A DNA stretch of 12,755 bases from Halarchaeoplasma sp046498385 (GTDB taxonomy: Archaea; Thermoplasmatota; Thermoplasmata; Halarchaeoplasmatales; Halarchaeoplasmataceae): positions 1-12,755 of the forward strand of contig JAWOAU010000039.1 in assembly GCA_046498385.1 (NCBI GenBank), written 5' to 3'. Positions 1 to 5,279 of the stretch are shown here, piece after piece. A program made the translations under genes and the position numbers. How positions within the stretch are numbered: the stretch's first letter is position 1; every line of letters starts with the position of its first letter. Under the pieces are notes generated by a model. That model saw nothing but the letters and a program-made list of their open reading frames with translations, ran no database searches and had not been told where the DNA came from.

Positions 1-11
1 TATCCTCTCTA

Positions 12-170
12 ATGAGAAAGATTGAGATAACAGAAAACAAATTGCACATTAAGGAAAACGTAGAAATCATCTACGAAGAAAACGTTACACCATTTGGCAA
101 CTCCGCTAAAATCGGTTCAAAAAAGGAATATATCGGAAAACGTGCATACGTAATAATCATCAAAGACTAA
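12..170 (+). CDS. DUF2080-like transposon-associated small protein
   Basis: A 52-codon ORF from ATG at 12 to TAA at 168-170. The product starts MRKIEITENK and carries PFGNSAKI followed by KKEYIGKRAYVI near its C-terminus. This is the core pattern of the archaeal DUF2080 family, a short AbrB/MazE-like fold usually annotated as transposon-encoded; the family match is from memory, not a search. The function is unknown, with DNA binding or accessory regulation of a neighbouring transposon the usual guess. The stretch is more AT-rich than the genes to its right. Its stop codon overlaps, on the opposite strand, the stop of the P-loop ATPase at 167, so the two genes end tail to tail. The rest of any mobile element would lie left of the window. 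The start is the only in-frame ATG visible and the upstream region is cut off. Confidence 0.7.
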   Translation: MRKIEITENKLHIKENVEIIYEENVTPFGNSAKIGSKKEYIGKRAYVIIIKD

Positions 171-793
171 TCAATTATGCAACACAGCAATTTGGTACCG
201 GATAACTCGACCAAGTCTTTCTGAAGAGCCTTTATCAAAGAGGTGGTATCTACTCCGTAACGCTCGATTAGAGACTCTAGACTATCGATGATTATCAGAC
301 ACGGGGAAGGGAGCAGAGAATCCACACGGTCGTATATCTCCTCCAGTGCCCGGATGTCAGAATCACCCATCAAAGAAAGAAGAAAGGTGCGGGATACATT
401 GTTGGGGAGTGTAAATACATCCGGTGATCTTTCATCAAGGACGTTCAAAACACTTTTGGCCTTTTCTACCTTGTATTCCCTTTCATCTACCGGGTTTGTC
501 GGTTTTTTTGTTTCAAAACTACCGATAGGATAAATCGTTCTTAGAAATTCCATACTGGTATCAACCAGGTTTTCCCGCATATCCTTCTCTTTTAGCCACC
601 CAAACTGACTGTAAAGAGATTTGTTGGATACCCTTGTAGAAAAGTAAAAGGAATTCTCAACCTCGCCTATTTCCTCCAGTAGTGTAAGACTTAGGATGGT
701 TTTACCGATACCGGCGTGCCCTTTGATTATCAGAGAACGGCCGGAATCACTATCAAAAAAATCGTATATCTCGCTTGGAAGGACTTTTGACAA
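167..793 (-). CDS. RecA/KaiC-like P-loop ATPase, probably C-terminally truncated
   Basis: A 208-residue protein with Walker A GHAGIGKT (residues 25-32) and a Walker B-like strand PCLIIIDSLES (about 164-174). It belongs to the RAD55/KaiC/GvpD-like archaeal ATPases. The partner and substrate are unknown; no catalytic domain other than the NTPase core is visible. The start is TTG at 793, chosen because GGGAGGT lies 8 nt upstream at 802-808 and no better in-frame start exists. It begins 4 nt after the roadblock gene, so the two form an operon. The protein stops right after the strand following Walker B (GTKLLCCIID), where relatives usually continue with more beta strands and a C-terminal segment. 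The stop coincides with the end of the DUF2080 gene, so truncation by a mobile element is likely but not proven. It may be a non-functional remnant. Confidence 0.75.
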   Translation of the reverse strand: MSKVLPSEIYDFFDSDSGRSLIIKGHAGIGKTILSLTLLEEIGEVENSFYFSTRVSNKSLYSQFGWLKEKDMRENLVDTSMEFLRTIYPIGSFETKKPTNPVDEREYKVEKAKSVLNVLDERSPDVFTLPNNVSRTFLLSLMGDSDIRALEEIYDRVDSLLPSPCLIIIDSLESLIERYGVDTTSLIKALQKDLVELSGTKLLCCIID

Positions 794-797
794 CGAT

Positions 798-1166
798 TCA
801 TACCTCCCAGTCGCTTGGAATGTTTTCTATGGTCTTGTCCATGTACGTCAAAACCTTTGGAAAATTTTTTCTGGTGGCGGTTCGAATAACAAGAACATAT
901 TTTGAATCTACATCCTTGATCAGTGTATCACCGTCATTCGACCGGATCACAATCCTATTTGGTTTACTTTTATTCAGGTGCTCGTTTGCAGTGTTTGCGG
1001 CACCGTAGATGGTAGCAGTCATTATACCGAAGGTTTCCAAGCTCAAGGAACCTACGTTACCTGCACTCAACACAATATCTCCGTTTTTACGGAGTAACAT
1101 GCACAATTCCACCTCCGGGATCGATTCCAGCCCTTTTAAAGCACTTAGCACAGCTTCTGCCGACAT
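798..1166 (-). CDS. Roadblock/LC7 domain protein (MglB-like)
   Basis: A 122-residue single-domain protein. Residues about 5-115 follow the roadblock/LC7 pattern: an N-terminal helix, a strand with NGDIVLSAG, a helix rich in small residues (MTATIYGAANTANEHL), then paired strands (NRIVIRS, YVLVIRTA) and a C-terminal helix. Family members dimerise and act as regulators or activators of small GTPases or other P-loop NTPases; no catalytic residues are expected. Here the partner is plausibly the P-loop ATPase encoded 4 nt downstream in the same operon, which is inference from context. The ATG at 1166 is preceded by GGTGGT at a spacing of about 7 nt, and a TATA-like box lies about 30 nt upstream. 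The family call is by fold pattern and residue character, so sequence-level assignment to a subfamily is not possible. Confidence 0.75.
   Translation of the reverse strand: MSAEAVLSALKGLESIPEVELCMLLRKNGDIVLSAGNVGSLSLETFGIMTATIYGAANTANEHLNKSKPNRIVIRSNDGDTLIKDVDSKYVLVIRTATRKNFPKVLTYMDKTIENIPSDWEV
802..808 (-). promoter_or_regulatory. Shine-Dalgarno GGGAGGT fixing a TTG start
   Basis: On the minus strand GGGAGGT lies in the last codons of the roadblock gene, 8 nt before the TTG at 793. It supports TTG initiation of the ATPase and translational coupling of the two genes. An ATG at the 3' edge of this motif is in another frame. Confidence 0.6.
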
Positions 1167-1193
1167 GTTTCATACCACCGGTAAATCACTACT

Positions 1194-1201
1194 CATATAA
1201 C
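1194..1201 (-). promoter_or_regulatory. Candidate archaeal TATA box for the roadblock-ATPase operon
   Basis: The minus strand reads GTTATATG here, centred about 31 nt before the ATG at 1166. Archaeal initiation about 25 nt downstream would give a short leader that still contains the GGTGGT ribosome site only in part. No strong BRE is seen. Suggestive only. Confidence 0.35.
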
Positions 1202-1248
1202 ATACAAGGTAAAATAATTTGTCATAGAACGGTCTCGGGACGAAAGCA

Positions 1249-1256
1249 TTATTTAC
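1249..1256 (+). promoter_or_regulatory. Candidate archaeal TATA box for the GAF-ogg2 operon
   Basis: TTATTTAC preceded by the purine-rich CGAAAGCA. A start about 25 nt downstream falls near 1279-1282, at the GTG/ATG start codons themselves, so the message would be leaderless or nearly so. Confidence 0.35.
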
Positions 1257-1281
1257 GGTTCCTCCCTACCCTCATAAAGTG

Positions 1282-1725
1282 ATGAAGATGAACGAAGACG
1301 ACCGCCGTGTATTAGAAAGGACGCAGGAGGTAATCCATGAAGAGGGGTTGGAAGGTATTTGTAGAATTTTGCATGAATCGAAAGAAAATTATCACTGGGT
1401 AGGCGTATATCTAGTCAGGGACGACCGATTGAAACTCGGTCCGTTCAAGGGGGATAAGACAGAACACACGGACATACCCTTCGGTAGAGGCGTATGCGGC
1501 CGTGCGGCGGTTGAAAACAATACGATTATAGTGGACGATGTGTCAAAGGAGAATGAGTACCTGTCCTGCAGCCCTAAGGTAAAATCCGAGATAGTGGTGC
1601 CCATTGAGAGGGGTGATGAAATGGTGGGAGAGATAGATATTGACTCCCACGCCATGAACGCCTTTGACCATAACGACGAAGAATTACTGAAAGAAATAGC
1701 TTCCCTGGCAGCCGAAGTGATCTGA
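1282..1725 (+). CDS. GAF-domain protein resembling free methionine-(R)-sulfoxide reductase
   Basis: A single GAF domain of about 147 residues that follows the free Met-(R)-sulfoxide reductase (fRMsr) pattern: YHWVGVYL, LKLGPFKG, PFGRGVCG, TIIVDDV, then a Cys six residues before SEIVVPI. The family reduces free methionine-R-sulfoxide with a set of three cysteines. Counting from Met at 1282, Cys72 (in GVCG) and Cys96 (in EYLSCS) correspond to two of them. The third position, ten residues before GVCG's Cys, is His instead of Cys. It could therefore be a reductase with altered resolving chemistry or a redox or ligand sensor. The stop at 1723-1725 is immediately followed by the TTG start of ogg2, so the two are one operon. 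Start choice is uncertain between GTG 1279, ATG 1282 and ATG 1288; the last has GTGAT just upstream. Confidence 0.75.
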   Translation: MKMNEDDRRVLERTQEVIHEEGLEGICRILHESKENYHWVGVYLVRDDRLKLGPFKGDKTEHTDIPFGRGVCGRAAVENNTIIVDDVSKENEYLSCSPKVKSEIVVPIERGDEMVGEIDIDSHAMNAFDHNDEELLKEIASLAAEVI

Positions 1726-2370
1726 TTGGACGAGGAACTGGTCGATCTTAAACGATTGTACGGCAAGATAAAGGATCATATCTGTCAAAGGATAGAAGAT
1801 TTTGAGGCAGTTAAAAGTGGTGACGATGATGAACGCTATTTCGAGGAGATGGCCTTTTGTCTGTTTACCCCTCAATCAAAAGCAAAAAGCTGCTGGGATG
1901 CCGTGGAGGAGTTAAAAGAAAACGAACTCTTGGAAAAGGGGATTGCAGAGGATATATCCAAAGTTATAAATCAAGTTAGATTCCGCAATCGAAAAGCCGT
2001 GTACTTCGTAGAGGCGAGAGATAAATTCGGCAGCGGAGGCGGGAATATCAAAAACAAAATAATGGAGATGGAGGATGTTAAGGATACCAGGGGATGGCTG
2101 GTAGATAACGTTAAAGGCCTGGGTTACAAGGAAGCCAGCCACTATCTAAGGAATATCGGACTCGGAAAAAACATCGCCATACTGGACCGGCACATACTTC
2201 GTAATCTTGAAAGATACAACGTGATAGAAGAGGTACCTACCAATCTCACACCTTCTAAATACGTCGAGATAGAAGAGAAGATGAAAGCATTTTCAGAAAG
2301 AGTGAATATACCCTTACATCATCTTGACCTCCTCTTGTGGTACAAAGAGACCGGAGAGATATTCAAATAG
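1726..2370 (+). CDS. ogg: Archaeal N-glycosylase/DNA lyase, Ogg2 type
   Basis: A 214-residue HhH-GPD superfamily enzyme, close to the usual length of archaeal Ogg2 proteins. These excise 8-oxoguanine from DNA and cleave the abasic site through a Schiff-base lysine. The helix-hairpin-helix is VKGLGYKEASHYLRNIG (about 129-145), with Lys135 the expected catalytic lysine and Asp154 in ILDRHIL the expected catalytic aspartate. The early motif MAFCLFTPQSKAKSCW (about 42-57) is the conserved substrate-pocket helix of the family. The start is TTG, directly abutting the TGA of the GAF gene; GTGATC just upstream can serve as a ribosome site, and the next Met is at residue 42, which would delete conserved sequence. 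Co-transcription with an fRMsr-like protein points to repair of oxidative damage. A short hairpin plus T-run follows the stop. Confidence 0.9.
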   Translation: MDEELVDLKRLYGKIKDHICQRIEDFEAVKSGDDDERYFEEMAFCLFTPQSKAKSCWDAVEELKENELLEKGIAEDISKVINQVRFRNRKAVYFVEARDKFGSGGGNIKNKIMEMEDVKDTRGWLVDNVKGLGYKEASHYLRNIGLGKNIAILDRHILRNLERYNVIEEVPTNLTPSKYVEIEEKMKAFSERVNIPLHHLDLLLWYKETGEIFK

Positions 2371-2377
2371 CACTATT

Positions 2378-3202
2378 TTACAGAACCGTCGGCGGTTTTT
2401 TTTCCGGCGTCTCGGGTATACCTTCGGGATGACCTAGAGGGGTGACGGTCGCCACATAGTGGCTTTTATCGATATCAAGGATATCTTTTACACGTTCCCG
2501 GTCCATATCCGCTATCCAACAGGTACCCAATCCGTGGAGCCATGCAGTCAGCATGAAGTGGTATGCGACGATGCATCCGTCCTGAACCGGCCTTTTTGTA
2601 CCTTCGGGATCAACACAAATAGCTACCGCCAAAGGAGCTTTTTCGATAGGGGCGCTGGAAGTCCCCCTCAGCGATGCCAATTCCGCCTTTGCATCGGGGT
2701 CTTCTACTATTTTGAAATAATATGATTGTGAGTTCATGGATGTGGGTGAGTACCTGCACACTTCAAACACCTCATCGAGAACTTCCTGTGATACGTTCTT
2801 ATCTCGATAATTTCTCACACTCCTTCTGCCTACCAGCAACTCCTCTCCATCCAGATACGGAAAAAGTCCGTGGAGGAAGGTTTGGAATTCAAGGGTTCGT
2901 CCCTCGGGGTCCATTGCAAAAAAGTTATAGATGTTATACCGTTCATTTATAGAGGGAGGTTTATCCGCGGTATCCTTGAACCGTTCATACATCCGGTCCA
3001 CATACTCTTTCTCAGGATAAAAAAAGGTCAACGTTCCTTCGGTATCCGATATGGGTGCCTGACAAAAGCCCAGAAGCATGTTGCCGTGTTTAAGGATGGT
3101 ACATCCGCATTGTACCAACCACTCCTCCATCCCTATCTTTTTTTCGTAAAAGGAAACTATATTCTCAAGGTCCTCCGTCTTTAAGAAACTTATTCCCGAC
3201 AT
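2378..3202 (-). CDS. Fused VOC (glyoxalase-like) and nitroreductase protein
   Basis: A 274-residue two-domain protein. Residues 1-115 look like one VOC module: ISFLKTEDLENIVSFYEKKIG at the start, GTLTFFY in the middle, and DPEGRTLEFQTFL (98-110) with a Glu where the fold places a metal ligand. Residues about 122-274 are an FMN-dependent nitroreductase: RRSVRNYRDKNV (126-137, typical FMN phosphate contact), CRYSPTSMNSQSYYFKIV (149-166), GLGTCWI (224-230) and VTPLGHPEG (253-261). Nitroreductases move electrons from NAD(P)H to quinones, nitro-compounds or other acceptors. A VOC half could bind a metal or a small ligand, but its substrate is unknown. The nitroreductase half is short, as in archaeal members. 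The start is ATG at 3202 with no good Shine-Dalgarno, consistent with a leaderless message. The gene converges on ogg2, 7 nt between stops. Confidence 0.8.
   Translation of the reverse strand: MSGISFLKTEDLENIVSFYEKKIGMEEWLVQCGCTILKHGNMLLGFCQAPISDTEGTLTFFYPEKEYVDRMYERFKDTADKPPSINERYNIYNFFAMDPEGRTLEFQTFLHGLFPYLDGEELLVGRRSVRNYRDKNVSQEVLDEVFEVCRYSPTSMNSQSYYFKIVEDPDAKAELASLRGTSSAPIEKAPLAVAICVDPEGTKRPVQDGCIVAYHFMLTAWLHGLGTCWIADMDRERVKDILDIDKSHYVATVTPLGHPEGIPETPEKKPPTVL
2384..2403 (+). terminator. Hairpin plus T-run after ogg2
   Basis: AACCG (2384-2388), loop TCGG, CGGTT (2393-2397), with a run of eight T from 2396 to 2403. Archaeal termination mainly needs the T-run; the short stem may help. It lies inside the 3' end of the convergent nitroreductase gene, where the T-run doubles as lysine codons on the other strand. 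Confidence 0.5.
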
Positions 3203-3221
3203 ACGAGAGGTAAAGGAATAG

Positions 3222-3231
3222 AGTGATAAAG
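3222..3231 (-). promoter_or_regulatory. Possible TATA-like box for the VOC-nitroreductase gene
   Basis: The minus strand reads ACTTTATCAC preceded by AAAATA, centred about 25 nt before the ATG at 3202, the spacing expected for a leaderless archaeal transcript. The box is a weak match to the consensus. Confidence 0.25.
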
Positions 3232-3253
3232 TTATTTTGTTTTCAAAAAATTT

Positions 3254-3400
3254 GTAGGAAATTCTGAGTATGTCAAAAGTTTAGTGATATCACCTATTTT
3301 AGCAAATAGTTGATATCCACCCAGATTATTATCTTTTATTGTATAATCAATTCAAAAAGACTAAAATCACTAAAAACTTGACATACTCGGAAATTCCGAC
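3254..3400. repeat. 35-bp imperfect inverted repeat in a divergent promoter region
   Basis: The left arm 3254-3288 and the reverse complement of the right arm 3366-3400 match at 29 of 35 positions by hand alignment, with an 11-nt exact core GAGTATGTCAA and a 9-nt exact inner end TTTAGTGAT. The whole span is 147 bp, arms included. Each arm faces outward to one of two divergent genes: the VOC-nitroreductase and the Zn-ribbon/aEF-1beta operon. The right arm ends 4 bp before a good TATA box. The outer part of the right arm holds a 13-bp palindrome, TCGGAAATTCCGA (3387-3399). It could be a paired operator for co-regulated divergent genes, a duplicated promoter, or a small MITE-like insertion. No clear target-site duplication is seen. 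Confidence 0.8.
3286..3317. repeat. Hairpin nested beside the left repeat arm
   Basis: GATATCA (3286-3292), one mismatch (C3293 against T3310), CTATTT (3294-3299), loop TAGC, AAATAG (3304-3309), TGATATC (3311-3317). It makes a 14-position stem with 13 pairs and a 4-nt loop, starting within the left repeat arm. It may be a DNA-level operator or an RNA hairpin; no T-run follows, so it is not a terminator. Confidence 0.55.
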
Positions 3401-3404
3401 AAGA

Positions 3405-3412
3405 TTATATAT
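3405..3412 (+). promoter_or_regulatory. Archaeal TATA box for the Zn-ribbon/aEF-1beta operon
   Basis: TTATATAT, a near-consensus archaeal TATA element, centred about 32 nt upstream of the ATG at 3441. The expected start near 3433 gives a leader of under 10 nt. A BRE would fall on the end of the right inverted-repeat arm, so a protein bound to the repeat could affect TBP/TFB loading. Confidence 0.6.
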
Positions 3413-3440
3413 GGTCTCCATTTTGCAATCCGTGATAAAG

Positions 3441-3608
3441 ATGAAGGAAGATTACAACTGCAGTTCCTGCGGCTTAACGCTAGTAGGTCTGAAGAACACC
3501 ATATTCCCGTGTCCGGAATGCGGAGAAGAGGAGATAGGTAGATGCAAGGAATGCCGGGACCAAGGAGAGCAGTACGAATGCAAAAAATGCGGCTTCAGGG
3601 GGCCTTGA
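3441..3608 (+). CDS. Archaeal Zn-ribbon protein with predicted translation role
   Basis: A 55-residue protein with four CxxC knuckles: Cys7/Cys10, Cys24/Cys27 (CPECG), Cys35/Cys38 and Cys47/Cys50 (CKKCG). They form two zinc ribbons. This matches the small archaeal family (COG2888 type) annotated as a Zn-ribbon RNA-binding protein with a role in translation, regularly found directly upstream of aEF-1beta as here. An upstream extension to 3339 is open but runs through the promoter and inverted repeat and adds no conserved sequence, so ATG 3441 is chosen; GTGAT lies 4 nt before it. The stop is 1 nt from the aEF-1beta ATG, so the two are one operon. RNA binding is known only as a family prediction. 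Confidence 0.85.
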   Translation: MKEDYNCSSCGLTLVGLKNTIFPCPECGEEEIGRCKECRDQGEQYECKKCGFRGP

Positions 3609-3609
3609 T

Positions 3610-3876
3610 ATGGGGGATGTGATGCTCGTATACCGGGTCATGCCCGAGGACCCCAACACAGACCTAGAGGCAATTGAGAAGGAAATAAAGAGCATTGTGG
3701 AAAAGTATGGTACCTACAAAGGCAGCTCGATCGAAAAAGTTGCCTTTGGTCTCAAGGCCCTAAGGCCCACTGTTGTTATACCTGACGCCGGGGGTATAGT
3801 TGATGAGTTGGAAGAAGATCTCAAAACCATCGAGGGCATCCAGAGCTCTGAAGCGGTGGACATAACGTTGATCTAG
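3610..3876 (+). CDS. ef1b: Translation elongation factor aEF-1beta
   Basis: An 88-residue protein covering the whole archaeal aEF-1beta fold: MLVYRVMPEDPNTDLEAI at the start, then VAFGLKALRPTVVIPDAGG and a C-terminal segment ending SSEAVDITLI. It is the guanine nucleotide exchange factor of aEF-1alpha, replacing GDP with GTP in the cytosol so that the factor can deliver aminoacyl-tRNA again. The length matches the family. The ATG at 3610 is 1 nt after the Zn-ribbon stop and has a G-run (GGGGG) about 8 nt upstream. Gene order with the Zn-ribbon protein is the common archaeal one. It converges on rnfB with 8 nt between stops and no T-run, so read-through antisense RNA into rnfB is possible. Confidence 0.95.
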   Translation: MGDVMLVYRVMPEDPNTDLEAIEKEIKSIVEKYGTYKGSSIEKVAFGLKALRPTVVIPDAGGIVDELEEDLKTIEGIQSSEAVDITLI

Positions 3877-3884
3877 AACGTTAC

Positions 3885-4703
3885 TCATCCTCTAGGTATG
3901 ATGATATCCCTGGGACACTTCTCTATGGAATCGGGTGCGGGCAGGCATTTTTCCGGGTCAAAGTAAGGTAGATCCTTTTCATCGTTCCACTGGACCTCAT
4001 CGTCCTTGGCGGCCTTAACGCACAAACGGCAGTGGATGCAACCCACGCTGCATTTTTCACGTCCGGGAATATCTTTTTTGGATAGGTAGTTACAGCCCAG
4101 GTACTGAGGCATCTCTGCCGGTATCAACTCTATGAGTCCATTAGGGCACTCTTTTACACATAGACCGCAGCCTATACATTTTTCCGGGTCCACCACCGCG
4201 ATCTTCTTTTCTTGGTCGATGGATATGGCTTCAACCGGGCATACCTCCGCACAGTCACCCAGTCCGAGGCATCCATAAGGACATTTTTTAAATCCCGCCG
4301 ATACCTGCATGGCGGATTTACATGTGTTTACACCCTGGTACTCAAAGATCACCTCTGATTCTCCGGTACAGTGGATCACCGCCACTTTTCTCACCCCTCC
4401 GCTCAAATCCACGCCCAGAGTTTGACCGAGATTACACAACGCCTCATCATCGTTCATAAGTGACATACACGGCGTTTCTTGTAAAGTACTTTTATCTTGA
4501 GCCACCTCTCTTGCATATGCAAAGCAACCAGGATGTCCGCAGGCACCGCAATCCATACCCGGAAGGTACTGGTTAATGTCTTCGGCCGCTTTCAAAGTCT
4601 CATCTTCCTCGGGTAAAAATCTGTTGGCCAGGTAGATGGCTATACCACAGCCTAGACCAACCGAGGTCAGTGTTACTATAACCAATAACGCCATTGAATC
4701 CAT
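3885..4703 (-). CDS. rnfB: Rnf complex subunit RnfB (ferredoxin-facing Fe-S protein)
   Basis: A 272-residue subunit with an N-terminal membrane helix (about 5-27). Next comes the RnfB Fe-S domain, DCGACGHPGC, with Cys52, 55, 60 and 79, then a two-cluster ferredoxin module (Cys141, 145, 151, 155 and Cys176, 179, 182, 186). RnfB takes electrons from reduced ferredoxin and passes them into the membrane part of Rnf. A third, C-terminal module (about 215-265) is degenerate: Cys222, 225, 228 and 263 remain, but the positions expected at 232, 256 and 259 are Ala, Ala and Ser. The retained four are just those needed for one cluster of a two-cluster ferredoxin. The ATG at 4703 abuts the rnfA stop; GGAGG lies about 10 nt upstream. 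It is the last gene of the operon and converges on aEF-1beta. Confidence 0.93.
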   Translation of the reverse strand: MDSMALLVIVTLTSVGLGCGIAIYLANRFLPEEDETLKAAEDINQYLPGMDCGACGHPGCFAYAREVAQDKSTLQETPCMSLMNDDEALCNLGQTLGVDLSGGVRKVAVIHCTGESEVIFEYQGVNTCKSAMQVSAGFKKCPYGCLGLGDCAEVCPVEAISIDQEKKIAVVDPEKCIGCGLCVKECPNGLIELIPAEMPQYLGCNYLSKKDIPGREKCSVGCIHCRLCVKAAKDDEVQWNDEKDLPYFDPEKCLPAPDSIEKCPRDIIIPRG

Positions 4704-5279
4704 CTATACCATGCCTCCGAATGCTAAAAATGCCATCCCCAACATCATGGCCACGAGGAAAGCTACCGGCACACCCTCGAATGATTTGGGAACATCGGCC
4801 AATTCCAGCCTCTCACGGATACCTGACATTATGGCCAAAACCAACGTGAAACCAACACCGGCTCCGCAGGCACTCACCATGGTCTCAACGAATGTAAAAT
4901 CGGAACGTGCGTTTATGAAAGTCACACCGAGAACGGCACAATTTGTGGTTATCAACGGTAAATAAATGCCCAAGGCGTTGTAGAGGGTGATATTTGTTCT
5001 TCTTATGGATATCTCAACTATCTGAACCAGCGAAGCTATCACCAGGATGAATATCACCGTGGACATGTAATCCACACCGAAAGGCACCAGTATCCTGAAA
5101 AATAGTATCCAGGTTATGGCCGAGGCTCCCGCCATGACAAGTATTACCGCCATACCCATGCTCACCGCGCTGGACAGTTTCTTGGAAACACCGAAAAAAG
5201 GGCAGAGTCCAAGGAACCTGGTCAGTATGAAATTGTTGATCAGGGCCATGCCTATGAATATGGATATCAGATTATTCAC
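4704..5279 (-). CDS. rnfA: Rnf complex membrane subunit RnfA
   Basis: A 191-residue, strongly hydrophobic protein with about six membrane helices and the family length. Diagnostic motifs are RFLGLCPFFGVS (21-32) and YLPLITTNCAVLG (106-118). Cys26 and Cys114 sit where RnfA, together with RnfE, holds the [2Fe-2S] centre in the membrane that passes electrons between the two sides during ion translocation (known for the bacterial complex). The start is GTG at 5279, overlapping the last 8 nt of rnfE. GGTGAG just upstream can serve as ribosome site, and the downstream ATG at residue 11 would remove the first helix. Confidence 0.95.
   Translation of the reverse strand: MNNLISIFIGMALINNFILTRFLGLCPFFGVSKKLSSAVSMGMAVILVMAGASAITWILFFRILVPFGVDYMSTVIFILVIASLVQIVEISIRRTNITLYNALGIYLPLITTNCAVLGVTFINARSDFTFVETMVSACGAGVGFTLVLAIMSGIRERLELADVPKSFEGVPVAFLVAMMLGMAFLAFGGMV

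Noticed and set aside
1392..1766. Minus-strand open frame of 124 codons opposite the GAF gene
   Set aside because: Serine-rich shadow of the GAF gene with no domain; the plus-strand gene has clear fRMsr-like motifs.
3379..3412. TTGACA in the inverted-repeat arm as a bacterial -35 box
   Set aside because: The distance to the TATATA is about 22 nt, too long for sigma-70 spacing, and the adjacent gene is archaeal with a good TATA box; the same motif occurs in the other arm with no -10 after it.
3339..3440. In-frame upstream extension of the Zn-ribbon gene to ATG 3339
   Set aside because: It runs through the TATA box and the right inverted-repeat arm, adds no conserved residues, and ATG 3441 has a suitable ribosome site and family-like length.
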